Below, in pieces: positions 7,947 through 16,687 of a stretch of DNA of 64,000 nucleotides. The DNA comes from Chitinispirillum alkaliphilum (lineage in GTDB: Bacteria > Fibrobacterota > Chitinivibrionia > Chitinivibrionales > Chitinispirillaceae). Position 1 is the stretch's first letter. Each line of letters opens with the position of its first letter. The translations under genes and the position numbers were made by a program. The stretch covers positions 1 through 64,000 of the forward strand of contig LDWW01000001.1 of NCBI GenBank assembly GCA_001045525.1, read 5' to 3'. Under the pieces are notes generated by a model. The model was given only the letters and a program-made list of their open reading frames with translations, was not told where the DNA came from and made no database searches.

Positions 7947-9707
7947 TCACCCGTCAAAAGATAAATTCACCAATATATCTTCACCCCATAGAGGATATGG
8001 TACATTCGCCTTAACCGTAACATTGTGCATACCTCCACTCACTTGCGTAACTAAAACTTCTGCAATCTGCCCAGCCGGTGTTACTTGAATCTTACGGCAC
8101 ATTAGTTTTGCCAGTGATGCTGTGATAAGCGCTTCCAGTTCGTTGCAGGGAAGAGCCTTATGGTTTTCGATGATACCGGCGCTTATACGGTAAATGTGTC
8201 CTGCCATAAGAAGTGATGGGATCGGGTAATTACTATTTCCATACGTCTTAGTTCCGTCAAGTTCGATAGAGAGTGTGCCGGGTGTGCAGTTGACAGGGGT
8301 CAACCCTGAATCGCTCATATCCCACACCTGATCGCCCGATAGAGAATTAACACTGGTTTGGGTTTTGCCGGAGTTAAGATCTGTATAGCAATGTAATGCA
8401 GAAATTTCACTCAGTTTTGCTTTGTGCTGGAATTGCATTATGTTTTCGGTACCCAGTTCTGCTGCAAGCTCTGTCACCATTGATACAATAACCGAAGATG
8501 CGGATCCACAGGGCATGAGCTGGGGTTGGTGATTTTCCCTGAAGTTAAACCCCTTTACAGAAATACCATCGGGACCATACGATGAACGCAGGTAAAAGCT
8601 GTTGGCAGCAATTATCAACCAGTCTGCTTCTTCTTTGTTTCGCAGTTCCCGCCAAGTCTCATACCCGCATCCGTTCAATGTTGACTGAATGCTTGGAACT
8701 GAAGTCCTTAGAGAATAATAATGGGGTGCACCGAAAAAAGCGGCATCGGCACTTAAAAGCATAAGTGTTTGGGTGGAGGCTGCTGCCTGCGCCAGATTGA
8801 GAGCCATTTTGTGATCGGGTGCACTACGATCGAAGGGATGAAGAGAGGCAACGAGATCCGGAGCTGTTTTGCCTTCATACCATATAGGTTTAAAAACTGT
8901 TTCAAGAAGGGTTGTGTCAAGAGCCTGCTTTTCGCAGGTAATGACTTCAATGGTGATGTTCGCTCGGAAATCGGTTCTGTCAACAATGAATTTCAGCTCT
9001 CGCCATGCGGTTTCAAGTTTCAGAAAATCCGGGTGATGGAGAACTTCATTTATTTGCATTTCTAAAATGGCATCTACTGCATCAATAATTGTCTGTACCT
9101 GATTGCCTGAACCCGGTCTTTGCGGCTGTGTTTTGGTTTCTGAGCCTGAGACCATTTTCTCTGAAGTTCCAGATCCGTTGGATAAATTGTGTGTAGGAAC
9201 AGTTGTATCCATCATTGAAAGTATTGCATCAAGGGGGTTTTGTGACTCCGGATCAGAAGTGTTGCTGTTATGGGAATGAGCGGTTTGGGTAATTTGACTT
9301 GATGGAAAATCTGGAAGAGCCGTAATCTTGTTGTAAATAGAATTGGGGAGAGGATGTCTATGAATTAATTCTGAGAGTGATTGAGGATCGATCGCTCCCT
9401 GACGATATAAACCAAGCTTGTCTCTTATTTGGAGTAACCAGGCCAATTCAGGTATCTGTGTGACCAGTGCATCTGGAGTGAAATCTTTGATTGCAGAAAA
9501 ACCAAGTGATACGTCCAGATGTTTAGCATCAGGCTGGCAGAAGTTTTTCACTGGGAAGTTCAAAGTCGGTTTTAGAGCTTCGAACAGATCTCTGAAACTG
9601 TTTTTGTCAATTGTGAATGTTTGGTTTAAACTATTACCGGGTGTGAAATTACCAGCAATTACTACACTCCACGGACTGAGCTGTTCGATAGGTGAAGTTG
9701 ATTCCAT
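7947..9707 (-). CDS. Fused TssB-TssC contractile sheath protein, orphan
   Basis: This 586-residue protein joins the two sheath subunits of type VI-like contractile systems. Residues about 15-130 resemble TssB/VipA (FRDLFEALKPTLNFPVKN, then IKDFTPDALVTQIPELAWLL). Residues about 205-586 resemble TssC/VipB, with the hallmark HHPDFLKLETAWRELKF at 224-240. A Ser/Thr/Gln/Asn-rich linker of about 70 residues connects them. In normal systems these are separate genes whose products polymerise into a tube that drives an effector spike. The TssC part is about 100 residues shorter than usual. Start 9707 has AAGGAT 6 bases upstream. No Hcp, VgrG, baseplate, TssJLM or ClpV gene is in the window. Confidence 0.75.
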   Translation of the reverse strand: MESTSPIEQLSPWSVVIAGNFTPGNSLNQTFTIDKNSFRDLFEALKPTLNFPVKNFCQPDAKHLDVSLGFSAIKDFTPDALVTQIPELAWLLQIRDKLGLYRQGAIDPQSLSELIHRHPLPNSIYNKITALPDFPSSQITQTAHSHNSNTSDPESQNPLDAILSMMDTTVPTHNLSNGSGTSEKMVSGSETKTQPQRPGSGNQVQTIIDAVDAILEMQINEVLHHPDFLKLETAWRELKFIVDRTDFRANITIEVITCEKQALDTTLLETVFKPIWYEGKTAPDLVASLHPFDRSAPDHKMALNLAQAAASTQTLMLLSADAAFFGAPHYYSLRTSVPSIQSTLNGCGYETWRELRNKEEADWLIIAANSFYLRSSYGPDGISVKGFNFRENHQPQLMPCGSASSVIVSMVTELAAELGTENIMQFQHKAKLSEISALHCYTDLNSGKTQTSVNSLSGDQVWDMSDSGLTPVNCTPGTLSIELDGTKTYGNSNYPIPSLLMAGHIYRISAGIIENHKALPCNELEALITASLAKLMCRKIQVTPAGQIAEVLVTQVSGGMHNVTVKANVPYPLWGEDILVNLSFDG

Positions 9708-10366
9708 TATGAATCCTTTTCTGGTCACTAATATTTCTGAGTTGTTGTTGTCATTGTTAATCTGTACAATATACATGTTGGAAACCTGCTTGCACCATGT
9801 AAACCTATTCCAGGCACCAAACGCGATTTTTGATTTCGTTGCCGTATAGTGATTATAAATTTATATATGGTAAATTTCAGTCTTTGTCCCTGTTACTAAA
9901 AGCACAGGGTTACTTTGATGTGTTTGTGTCTGTTGTGAAAATGGTGGACTTACTTTTTAGATATTTATTGCGCGGGCAAGTATTCAGGACTGTTATAATT
10001 CTCTTTTTTAAGAGATGGGGAGATACTTTTTAGTGCCCCTTATCTGTGTGATCTAATAGGATGAACTACTTTTCTGATCCTCCTAAAGATGAACTTCATA
10101 ATAATCCCCATTCGGATTGGTTTCTTCTATTGCTGGTGTGTTGACAGGTATTGAATTCAGAAATTACAATATTGATGATGAACCGATAGCAAGGGCATGG
10201 ATTGAATCCATTCACAGATAAATAATGGGTTATATAAAAAAGGTAGATATCAGAGTGGAAGAGGGGTTAGAGAGACTGCATTTCATCTTTGATTCTTTAA
10301 GATGAGATTATTCAGCCTCTCTGTATTCTTAATGGCAGCCTGTTGCTGTAAAAGGCTCAATTGAGC
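9708..10366. other. Intergenic region, no supported gene
   Basis: About 660 bases between two minus-strand genes. The small frames here have no ribosome binding sites or recognisable content. A short frame near 10140-10230 encodes a tail that ends SIHR and stop, and could be a relic of a decayed gene, but it is too short to assign. No clear terminator or promoter was found. Confidence 0.5.
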
Positions 10367-11893
10367 TTAGGGTATAACTATAGATCTGGATAAAACACCC
10401 CCGATATCCAAAATGTAGGCGCCACTTGCAAGGTTTTTACCGGGATTCCAGGAAATCCGCCCTGTTTCGATTGGAACCACATCATATGACACCATCCTTC
10501 CCTGAGGTGTATAGAGAGTGAGGGGGACTCTGTTGCCATTCACAACCCCTTCTCCTAAGGAAATCTGAAAGCCATTGAGTGTTATCGAAACTTCAGCTCT
10601 TTTGGAGGCTTGTGTTCTGTTACCCTCTGCAACAGAGGTGTACTCTGGCAACGGTACCGGATCGCGAACCCAGGTGATGATATCTATTGGCCTTACAATA
10701 CGAACCATCGGATAGGTGAGTGTGTATTCAAGGAAATCCTCGAACACTTTCTGCCTCTCCCGTGTGTCTGGAGCATTGGGGCATCTTTCGTCACGGTCAG
10801 AGTGAAAATATTCCGAATGTGCTCCGATCATCAGGGGTGCCCGGTTGCCCTCAAGCCTTTTGTGAAATGTAAATTTGAGGATAGCAAGAAACTCCTTGTC
10901 GCTAAGTTCTGCCTCATGCCAGATGTTGTAGTCAAACAGGGTTATTTTTCCGCTTTCAGAATTAAACCAGGGGATATTTTTGGCAATTTCGGATCTGATA
11001 CAATGTTCAATTCCGTATCGGGCAGCCTCTTCCTGGGAAGGGACCAGGGCTACGTGATTTGGGAGCTGCCATAATCCGGGAACTTTTGGTACGGTGAAAT
11101 GGTCTGAGTTATCTGGGTTGCCCCGCCAGCTTTCTGTATGCCCCGGGCTGCCATTGTCAAGTGTGTAGGGCCAGCGGAAATTGGTTCCGTCATGTTCCCG
11201 GTGATTACCTTCCTCAATGGTACAGTCATAGATTATCCCTTCCTCTTTAAGCGTCGGAAACAGAGAATCGCCATAGGCAAGAAAAGGTGTGCGGAAACCT
11301 ACTATGTCTCTGCGGGGAATACCTGAACCAAAATCACTGCTTTCAGCCTGCATCCACAAGGGCATGGTATCGGGGGCAAGAGGTTTTGTCATCCAATCCA
11401 TACAGGTTTGAATTTCGTTTCTCCATATATCAGCTGTTGCCCTGACCAGGTTTTCGCTATGGCTGTGGGTATGATTTCCAATTTCATGTCCATCCTCATA
11501 GAGCTTATTCCACATTCTTCTTATAAGTGCAGGATTATCTCCGTTGTATCCGGATGCATAATATGTTGTATTATAAAAGGCAACTCTCGCAGGTGTCCCG
11601 TCAAAGGTCGCAGGATTTCCACTGCCGGCAGGATTGGTCAATGTTCTGAAATATTCAAGAGCCCAAAGCATTCCTTCCGGGTATTCAATGACTACAGTAT
11701 CGCTTCTGGGAATTCCTGACCGGGAGTTATCATCAAAACCTATTGTGATGAACATGGGGACTTCGTCAGCTTGCAAACCACCAGGGGGGTTTTGGGACGG
11801 AGGAACATTGTCCGTGTAGTCGTAGGTATAAATCCAATCATGACTGAATCCTAAGGATACCAGTATAGCTATTACTGCCGAAATTTTTTTCAT
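10367..11893 (-). CDS. Secreted polysaccharide deacetylase with C-terminal sorting domain
   Basis: The 508-residue product has a signal peptide (MKKISAVIAILVSLGFS) and a NodB-type carbohydrate esterase 4 fold. The first motif is FITIGFDDNS, with the catalytic/metal Asp pair, and the zinc motif is EIGNHTHSHS. Such enzymes remove acetyl groups from chitin, peptidoglycan or xylan. The last 60 residues (LYTPQGRMVSYD, then ISWNPGKNLASGAYIL) resemble the FlgD-like C-terminal domain that targets proteins to type IX-like secretion, which fits an exported enzyme. Start 11893 is chosen because GGGAG lies 8 bases upstream; the ORF extends 15 bases further without a better site. Confidence 0.85.
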   Translation of the reverse strand: MKKISAVIAILVSLGFSHDWIYTYDYTDNVPPSQNPPGGLQADEVPMFITIGFDDNSRSGIPRSDTVVIEYPEGMLWALEYFRTLTNPAGSGNPATFDGTPARVAFYNTTYYASGYNGDNPALIRRMWNKLYEDGHEIGNHTHSHSENLVRATADIWRNEIQTCMDWMTKPLAPDTMPLWMQAESSDFGSGIPRRDIVGFRTPFLAYGDSLFPTLKEEGIIYDCTIEEGNHREHDGTNFRWPYTLDNGSPGHTESWRGNPDNSDHFTVPKVPGLWQLPNHVALVPSQEEAARYGIEHCIRSEIAKNIPWFNSESGKITLFDYNIWHEAELSDKEFLAILKFTFHKRLEGNRAPLMIGAHSEYFHSDRDERCPNAPDTRERQKVFEDFLEYTLTYPMVRIVRPIDIITWVRDPVPLPEYTSVAEGNRTQASKRAEVSITLNGFQISLGEGVVNGNRVPLTLYTPQGRMVSYDVVPIETGRISWNPGKNLASGAYILDIGGVLSRSIVIP

Positions 11894-12095
11894 GAATGTA
11901 TCTCCCATTGTTTTTGACAGAAATATTGAGGTTTAATGAATAATATATAGTAATAGATAGGAAATATCATGCGTATTTTAAAATATTTTAATCGTAACTA
12001 TTGAGTGGTCTGAAGGATTCGGGAGAGTATTTATTTTCTATCGGAAAATTGCCTGAGCAGAGATTAAAAAATAAGGATTTTATGTTTGTAGATAC

Positions 12096-12131
12096 CCGCT
12101 GCCCGGTTAATATAAAAAACCAGGCCAGCGG
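12096..12131 (-). terminator. Hairpin downstream of the P-type ATPase gene
   Basis: CCGCTGCCCGG and CCAGGCCAGCGG form an imperfect inverted repeat around an A/T-rich loop, 30 bases past the ATPase stop codon. No long T tract follows on the minus strand, so its strength as a terminator is uncertain. Confidence 0.4.
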
Positions 12132-12160
12132 TCATTTAATGTGATATGGAGTAAAATACT

Positions 12161-14914
12161 CTAAGCATTACTTTTTCGTGCTGCAAGCCATCTCCAGATT
12201 GCTTTTTCCAGCTCTACGAGCAGGAATACCGCTATAGAGGCGATGATTATTATGATCCAATGATTCCATCCAATCGGAGCACTTCCGAATAATACCTGCA
12301 TGGGCCCGGTATATGTCCAAATGAGCTGGAGTATAATTACCAGCCCTATGGCGATCAAAACCGGACGGCTGCCAAAAATCCCTTTTAGTGATAATGAACT
12401 GTTTATAAGAAAGCGGCTGTTGATCAGATAGGCGGCAGTAGCCATAACGAGAAGATTGACTGCTGCAGACCTGGCAACCTCCTCTGGTACTCCTTCTATA
12501 TTAAGCTGCCACATAAACATACCATACACTCCCGCCAAAAGCAGGATGGAAACAAAAACAACGCGCCAGAGTAGAAATGTATCCAAAAGCGGTGCGTTTG
12601 GATCACGTGGTTTGCGCTGCATCAGGTCTGTTTCCCCCTTCTCAAAGCCAAGCGCCAAACCAAGTGTTATGGCCACTATCATATTTACCCATAATGCCTG
12701 AACAGGTGTAACCGGAAGCATCGTACCTCCTATGACGGCAAGAGCAATCGCGGATCCCTGACCACCATTGGTAGGTAACAAGAAAAGGATAGTTTTTCTT
12801 ATATTGTCGTATACTTTTCTGCCCTCTTCTATTGCATTGACAATGCTTGCGAAGTTGTCATCTGCCAAAACCATTTCAGAGGCGTCTCTTGCAGCCTCCG
12901 TACCAGTGACACCCATCGACACTCCTACATCGGCTCGTTTTAGAGCAGGGGCGTCATTTACCCCATCGCCGGTCATGGCACAAACTTCTCCCTCAGCCTG
13001 TGCAGCTTCAACCAGACGGAGCTTGTGCTCGGGGGCGGCCCTTGCATATATGTCAACTTCTTCGATACGGCTTCTTAATTGCTCATCGGAAATTTTCTCG
13101 ATCTCTTTTCCTGTCATGGAATGCTCTGTTTGACGAAGGCCGAGCTTTGCTCCTATGGCGCGGGCTGTTAATGCATGATCACCAGTGACCATTACCGGAC
13201 GAATTCCGGCACGGAGACATTTCTCTATCGCTCCAATGGCAGCTTCCCTTGGCGGATCAAGAAGTCCGACCAGTCCCAGGAATACAAGATCTGACTCAGC
13301 ACTTTTTTCATTCAGCTCTGTGTTGCCATCAACTGTTTTTTCTGCCACCGCAAGGACCCTCAGACCCTGGGAAGAAAGCTTTTCCATTCGTGTTTCCCAT
13401 TCTTTGCTGTTAAATTCTTTTTCGCCCTTTGGAGTGATAACCTTCTTACACATTTCAAAGATTCGGTCCGGTGCACCTTTTACATGGATTCGGGTTTCCC
13501 TGGGGCTTTTGTCAAGGGTCGCCATATATTTCCGTTCTGATTCAAAAGGGATGGAGTCTTTGCGTTCCCACTCTTTTTGAAGCGTTTTAAGATCATAGCC
13601 AGCCTTGGCAGCTGCTACAATCAGTGCTCCTTCGGTTGGGTCTCCGTTAACTTTCCACTCCTGATCCTCTTTGTAAATACTTGCATCATTGCACAAAGCT
13701 CCTGCGATCAGAAATCGGCTAAGCACCGGATGCTGATCCGGATTGATCTTTTCTGTATTTCCATTTTCCTGGTTTTCGGTTTTTTCTCCATTGAGGAAAA
13801 ATTCTCCCTCAGGGGCAAAACCGATTCCCGAAATCTGAATCTCACTGTCACCAAGAGCAATATTCTGCGCAGTCATTTCGTTTTTGGTTAGGGTACCGGT
13901 TTTATCTGAAAATATGGTTGTAGTGGAGCCAAGTGTCTCAACGGCTGGCAATTTACGGATTATCGCGTTGCGGCGTGCCATAGTCTGAACACCCAGGGCC
14001 AGGGTAATGGTAACAATCGCAGGTAGCCCTTCAGGAATCGAAGCTACCGCAAGTGCCACACTGGCCATAAACGCTTCGGTAAGAGGCAGGCCGTGTACCA
14101 GTACTCCAATCAGACCCACAACGGCCGCTGCACTTATGATTATTATAGCCAGTTTTTTTCCTGCCTTATTGAGATGGCGCAATAGAGGGGTTTGAATTTT
14201 TTCGACCTCCTGAAGCATCTCGGATATGCGTCCTATTTCAGTGCTGCTTCCGGTCTCCACAACCAAACCCTTTGCTTTACCCTGTACAGCCATGGTTCCT
14301 GCAAAAGCCATATTGCTGCGATCGGCAAGATCTGTATCCTCTTCCACTTCCTGAACCGACTTGTCTATGGGTTCAGACTCACCCGTTAGGGAAGCTTCCT
14401 GAGTTCGAAACCGGTTTGCTTCAACAAGCCGCACATCAGCAGGAATCCGATCTCCACTTTCTACAATGACAATATCCCCTGGAACCACTTCCTGGGCAGG
14501 TATTTCCCTGGTCTGACCCGAACGGATTACGTTAGCCATTGGTGAGAGCATGCCCTTTATGCTCTCCAATGCACTTTCCGCCTTTCCCTCTTGAATAAAA
14601 CCAACCAGTGCAATAATTATAACAACACCAAAAATTGCCCCGGCATCTATTGGGTGTCCAAGTAAAAGGCTTGCTATTCCGGCAATTATGAGGATAATCA
14701 TGAGTACATTGTTAAACTGGTCCAAAAGGCGTTTCCATGAGGGACGTTTTTTCTCCTGACGTAACTGATTTGGGCCGTATTGCTCAAGTCGTTGTGCAGC
14801 TTCATCTTTACCTAAACCGCCGGGGGAGGTTTTTTGCAGATTAAACGCTTTTTCTGTCGAATAGGAGTGCCAGGGTGTCTTTTTCTGATCGTGATGTGAA
14901 CCATTGGTACTCAT
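12161..14914 (-). CDS. Calcium-type P-type cation-transporting ATPase
   Basis: This 917-residue protein is a P2A-type ATPase that pumps cations, most likely Ca2+, out of the cytoplasm. Motifs in order: N-terminal cation-ATPase domain, actuator motif SLTGESEPI, helix-4 motif [15 protein letters not shown], phosphorylation motif [13 protein letters not shown], nucleotide-binding KGAPDRI, hinge [17 protein letters not shown], and about ten membrane helices with a conserved [15 protein letters not shown] stretch. The PEGLP signature separates it from heavy-metal and proton pumps. ATG 14914 has AAGGAT upstream and is better than the adjacent TTG at 14917. It stands alone, and the gene on its 5' side is divergent. 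Confidence 0.93.
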   Translation of the reverse strand: MSTNGSHHDQKKTPWHSYSTEKAFNLQKTSPGGLGKDEAAQRLEQYGPNQLRQEKKRPSWKRLLDQFNNVLMIILIIAGIASLLLGHPIDAGAIFGVVIIIALVGFIQEGKAESALESIKGMLSPMANVIRSGQTREIPAQEVVPGDIVIVESGDRIPADVRLVEANRFRTQEASLTGESEPIDKSVQEVEEDTDLADRSNMAFAGTMAVQGKAKGLVVETGSSTEIGRISEMLQEVEKIQTPLLRHLNKAGKKLAIIIISAAAVVGLIGVLVHGLPLTEAFMASVALAVASIPEGLPAIVTITLALGVQTMARRNAIIRKLPAVETLGSTTTIFSDKTGTLTKNEMTAQNIALGDSEIQISGIGFAPEGEFFLNGEKTENQENGNTEKINPDQHPVLSRFLIAGALCNDASIYKEDQEWKVNGDPTEGALIVAAAKAGYDLKTLQKEWERKDSIPFESERKYMATLDKSPRETRIHVKGAPDRIFEMCKKVITPKGEKEFNSKEWETRMEKLSSQGLRVLAVAEKTVDGNTELNEKSAESDLVFLGLVGLLDPPREAAIGAIEKCLRAGIRPVMVTGDHALTARAIGAKLGLRQTEHSMTGKEIEKISDEQLRSRIEEVDIYARAAPEHKLRLVEAAQAEGEVCAMTGDGVNDAPALKRADVGVSMGVTGTEAARDASEMVLADDNFASIVNAIEEGRKVYDNIRKTILFLLPTNGGQGSAIALAVIGGTMLPVTPVQALWVNMIVAITLGLALGFEKGETDLMQRKPRDPNAPLLDTFLLWRVVFVSILLLAGVYGMFMWQLNIEGVPEEVARSAAVNLLVMATAAYLINSRFLINSSLSLKGIFGSRPVLIAIGLVIILQLIWTYTGPMQVLFGSAPIGWNHWIIIIIASIAVFLLVELEKAIWRWLAARKSNA

Positions 14915-15324
14915 CAAGTATCCTTTCGTTTATCTTGTGTGATTTGCAAATGGTCGCTTCAGGATAGAATACCTTTCGGTATAAATCAAAGGAGATGCTG
15001 ATTTGATGAATTAAACAATCTACTTTAGCTTTTAAATAATACCCCTGATTTAGAGCAAAAAATGAGCCATGTAGCAGAACTGCTTTTCTGTATTGAAATT
15101 CTATCTCGTTGCCCACCCGATACTGATCCTGTGCCTGTAAAAAAAAAACATAAAAAGAGTAACAAATCCTTTGGATACCAAGTCTAAATAGCTGTAGGAA
15201 AGGGTATTTGGTTTTTATTCAATAACTGGCTGCTTGAGTTCCCGGGATCAGTGCGAAATTTATTTGGGTCAAAAACAAAGCTCTTAGTTTAGTCACACAT
15301 ATTTTTTTTTCAGGAGTTGTAGAA
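14915..15324. other. Divergent intergenic region
   Basis: About 410 bases separate the ATPase gene (leftwards) from the Spy-like gene (rightwards), so promoters for both should lie here. An A-rich run near 15140 and a T-rich run just before the 15312 ribosome binding site stand out. I see no confident -35/-10 pair, operator repeat or RNA gene. Confidence 0.45.
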
Positions 15325-15729
15325 ATGAAAAAAGCAACATTAATAACACTTGCGGTCTTGGCCCTTAGCTTCACGGTTTATGGAAGACAATGCGGCGGAA
15401 ACTTTAAACAGCGGCTCAGCAGACTAAAATGTGAATTCGAACTTTCATCAGAACAAATTCAAAATATCACACCCATATTCAGAGAAAGATCAGTTCAGAT
15501 CAAAACCCTCAGAGATGATAAAACGCTCGATTCTGCTACCAGAAGAACTCAGATACAGGAAGTCATAGCATCAGCAAACGAAAGTGTTCGTGCTGAACTG
15601 ACTTCAGAGCAGCAGTCGCGGTTTGATGAGATGATGAATCACAGAAGGGGGCGTTGCGAACAGAGGGTTAGACACGGGCGAAGAAAAAGGGGGGATACGC
15701 GAACTGGCAGGAATAAGTGTTGTAGGTAA
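15325..15729 (+). CDS. Spy/CpxP-like periplasmic protein
   Basis: A 134-residue protein with a signal peptide ending near TVYG and a mostly helical, charged body. It holds an LSSEQ motif and an LTSEQQSRFDEMM motif, the LTxxQ repeats of the Spy/CpxP family. Members are small periplasmic chaperones or envelope-stress sensors. The C-terminus is unusually Arg/Cys rich (HGRRKRGDTRTGRNKCCR), which could bind nucleic acid, metal or envelope polyanions. AGGAG sits 8 bases before the ATG. It is not close to a two-component regulator, though a sensor kinase lies two genes downstream. Confidence 0.7.
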   Translation: MKKATLITLAVLALSFTVYGRQCGGNFKQRLSRLKCEFELSSEQIQNITPIFRERSVQIKTLRDDKTLDSATRRTQIQEVIASANESVRAELTSEQQSRFDEMMNHRRGRCEQRVRHGRRKRGDTRTGRNKCCR

Positions 15730-15932
15730 ACCCTCCTCTCATAAACAAACCCCAACCTTTTAACCGCACGAAATTAGATCGGATATGTAAAAATTTGCAT
15801 ATCCGGCTTATACTGGTGTACAAGCATTTCTGTTTTCACCTCTTTAAAAAGCTCTATAAAGTTATGCTGATAAATTATTTTATTGTTCTACACGGCTAAT
15901 CTTATGCATTTACAAGTTGAGGACAGGCAGAT

Positions 15933-16526
15933 ATGGACAGATTGAATCGGTTGCGTGATGTTTTGAACAGACATGGTTTTGAGGCAGAGGTTTTCAAAAC
16001 CAAAGAGGATGCTTCCGGGAAGATACTGGAGACGGTAAAAGGGTGCACTGTTGGATTCGGTGGATCAATGACGCTGAGAAGTATGGGTGTTATTGATAAG
16101 TTAAAAGATTGTGCAAAAACTGTCTTTTCTCATCTGCCGGGTGGGGCAGGAGAAGATGAAAGAAACGCTCTGACTTCAGATTATTATTTAACTTCAGCTA
16201 ATGCCGTATCTGAAGATGGACAGATTGTGAATATTGATGGTACCGGTAACCGGGTTTCTGCTACATGTTTTGGACCCGCAAGGATAATTTATGTTATCGG
16301 GAAAAACAAAATAGTTGAAGATCTGAGTGATGCGATGGCAAGATCAAAATTTGCAGCTGTTAAACTTGCAAAGTACTACGAACGCAATACTCCATGTGTA
16401 AAAACCGGCAGATGTGAAAACTGTTATTCTTCGGGTTGCATCTGTTCAATAACAACGATACACCGCAGAAAACCGAATGGAATCGATGTGTCAGTTTTTC
16501 TTATTGATGAGGAACTGGGGATGTGA
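15933..16526 (+). CDS. LUD-domain protein (LutC/YkgG-like)
   Basis: The 197-residue protein matches the LUD (DUF162) fold: a GCTVGFGGSMTLRSMGV stretch near residue 40, SANAVSEDGQIVNIDGTGNRVSA in the middle, and GPARIIYVIGKNKIV. Relatives in lutABC and ldh operons act in L-lactate oxidation. This subgroup ends with a Cys cluster, TGRCENCYSSGCICSI, which suggests a bound metal or Fe-S centre. No LutA or LutB partner is adjacent, so it is a stand-alone member of unknown role. GAGG upstream of ATG 15933 supports the start. Confidence 0.8.
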   Translation: MDRLNRLRDVLNRHGFEAEVFKTKEDASGKILETVKGCTVGFGGSMTLRSMGVIDKLKDCAKTVFSHLPGGAGEDERNALTSDYYLTSANAVSEDGQIVNIDGTGNRVSATCFGPARIIYVIGKNKIVEDLSDAMARSKFAAVKLAKYYERNTPCVKTGRCENCYSSGCICSITTIHRRKPNGIDVSVFLIDEELGM

Positions 16527-16687
16527 TTGAAATTCCCATGCATTGATAAGGTTTTACTCAGGAAAAACAACTGTGGGTGAAAGCGCCTGGTTCAGGTCTT
16601 CCCGTGAGACTATTCCTTCAGGTCCGATTATCCCCGGACATACTGTACATAGACTGTAAATTCCATATTGAATAAGAGTGGAAAAAC

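Noticed and set aside
9830-10033. Plus-strand frame of 67 codons
   Set aside because: Low-complexity hydrophobic content and no ribosome binding site.
10130-10232. Short frame ending SIHR, possible gene remnant
   Set aside because: Only about 30-40 codons are open and nothing recognisable precedes it.
14841-15116. Minus-strand frame of 91 codons overlapping the ATPase start
   Set aside because: It runs through the ATPase ribosome binding site and N-terminus in another frame, with no family signature.
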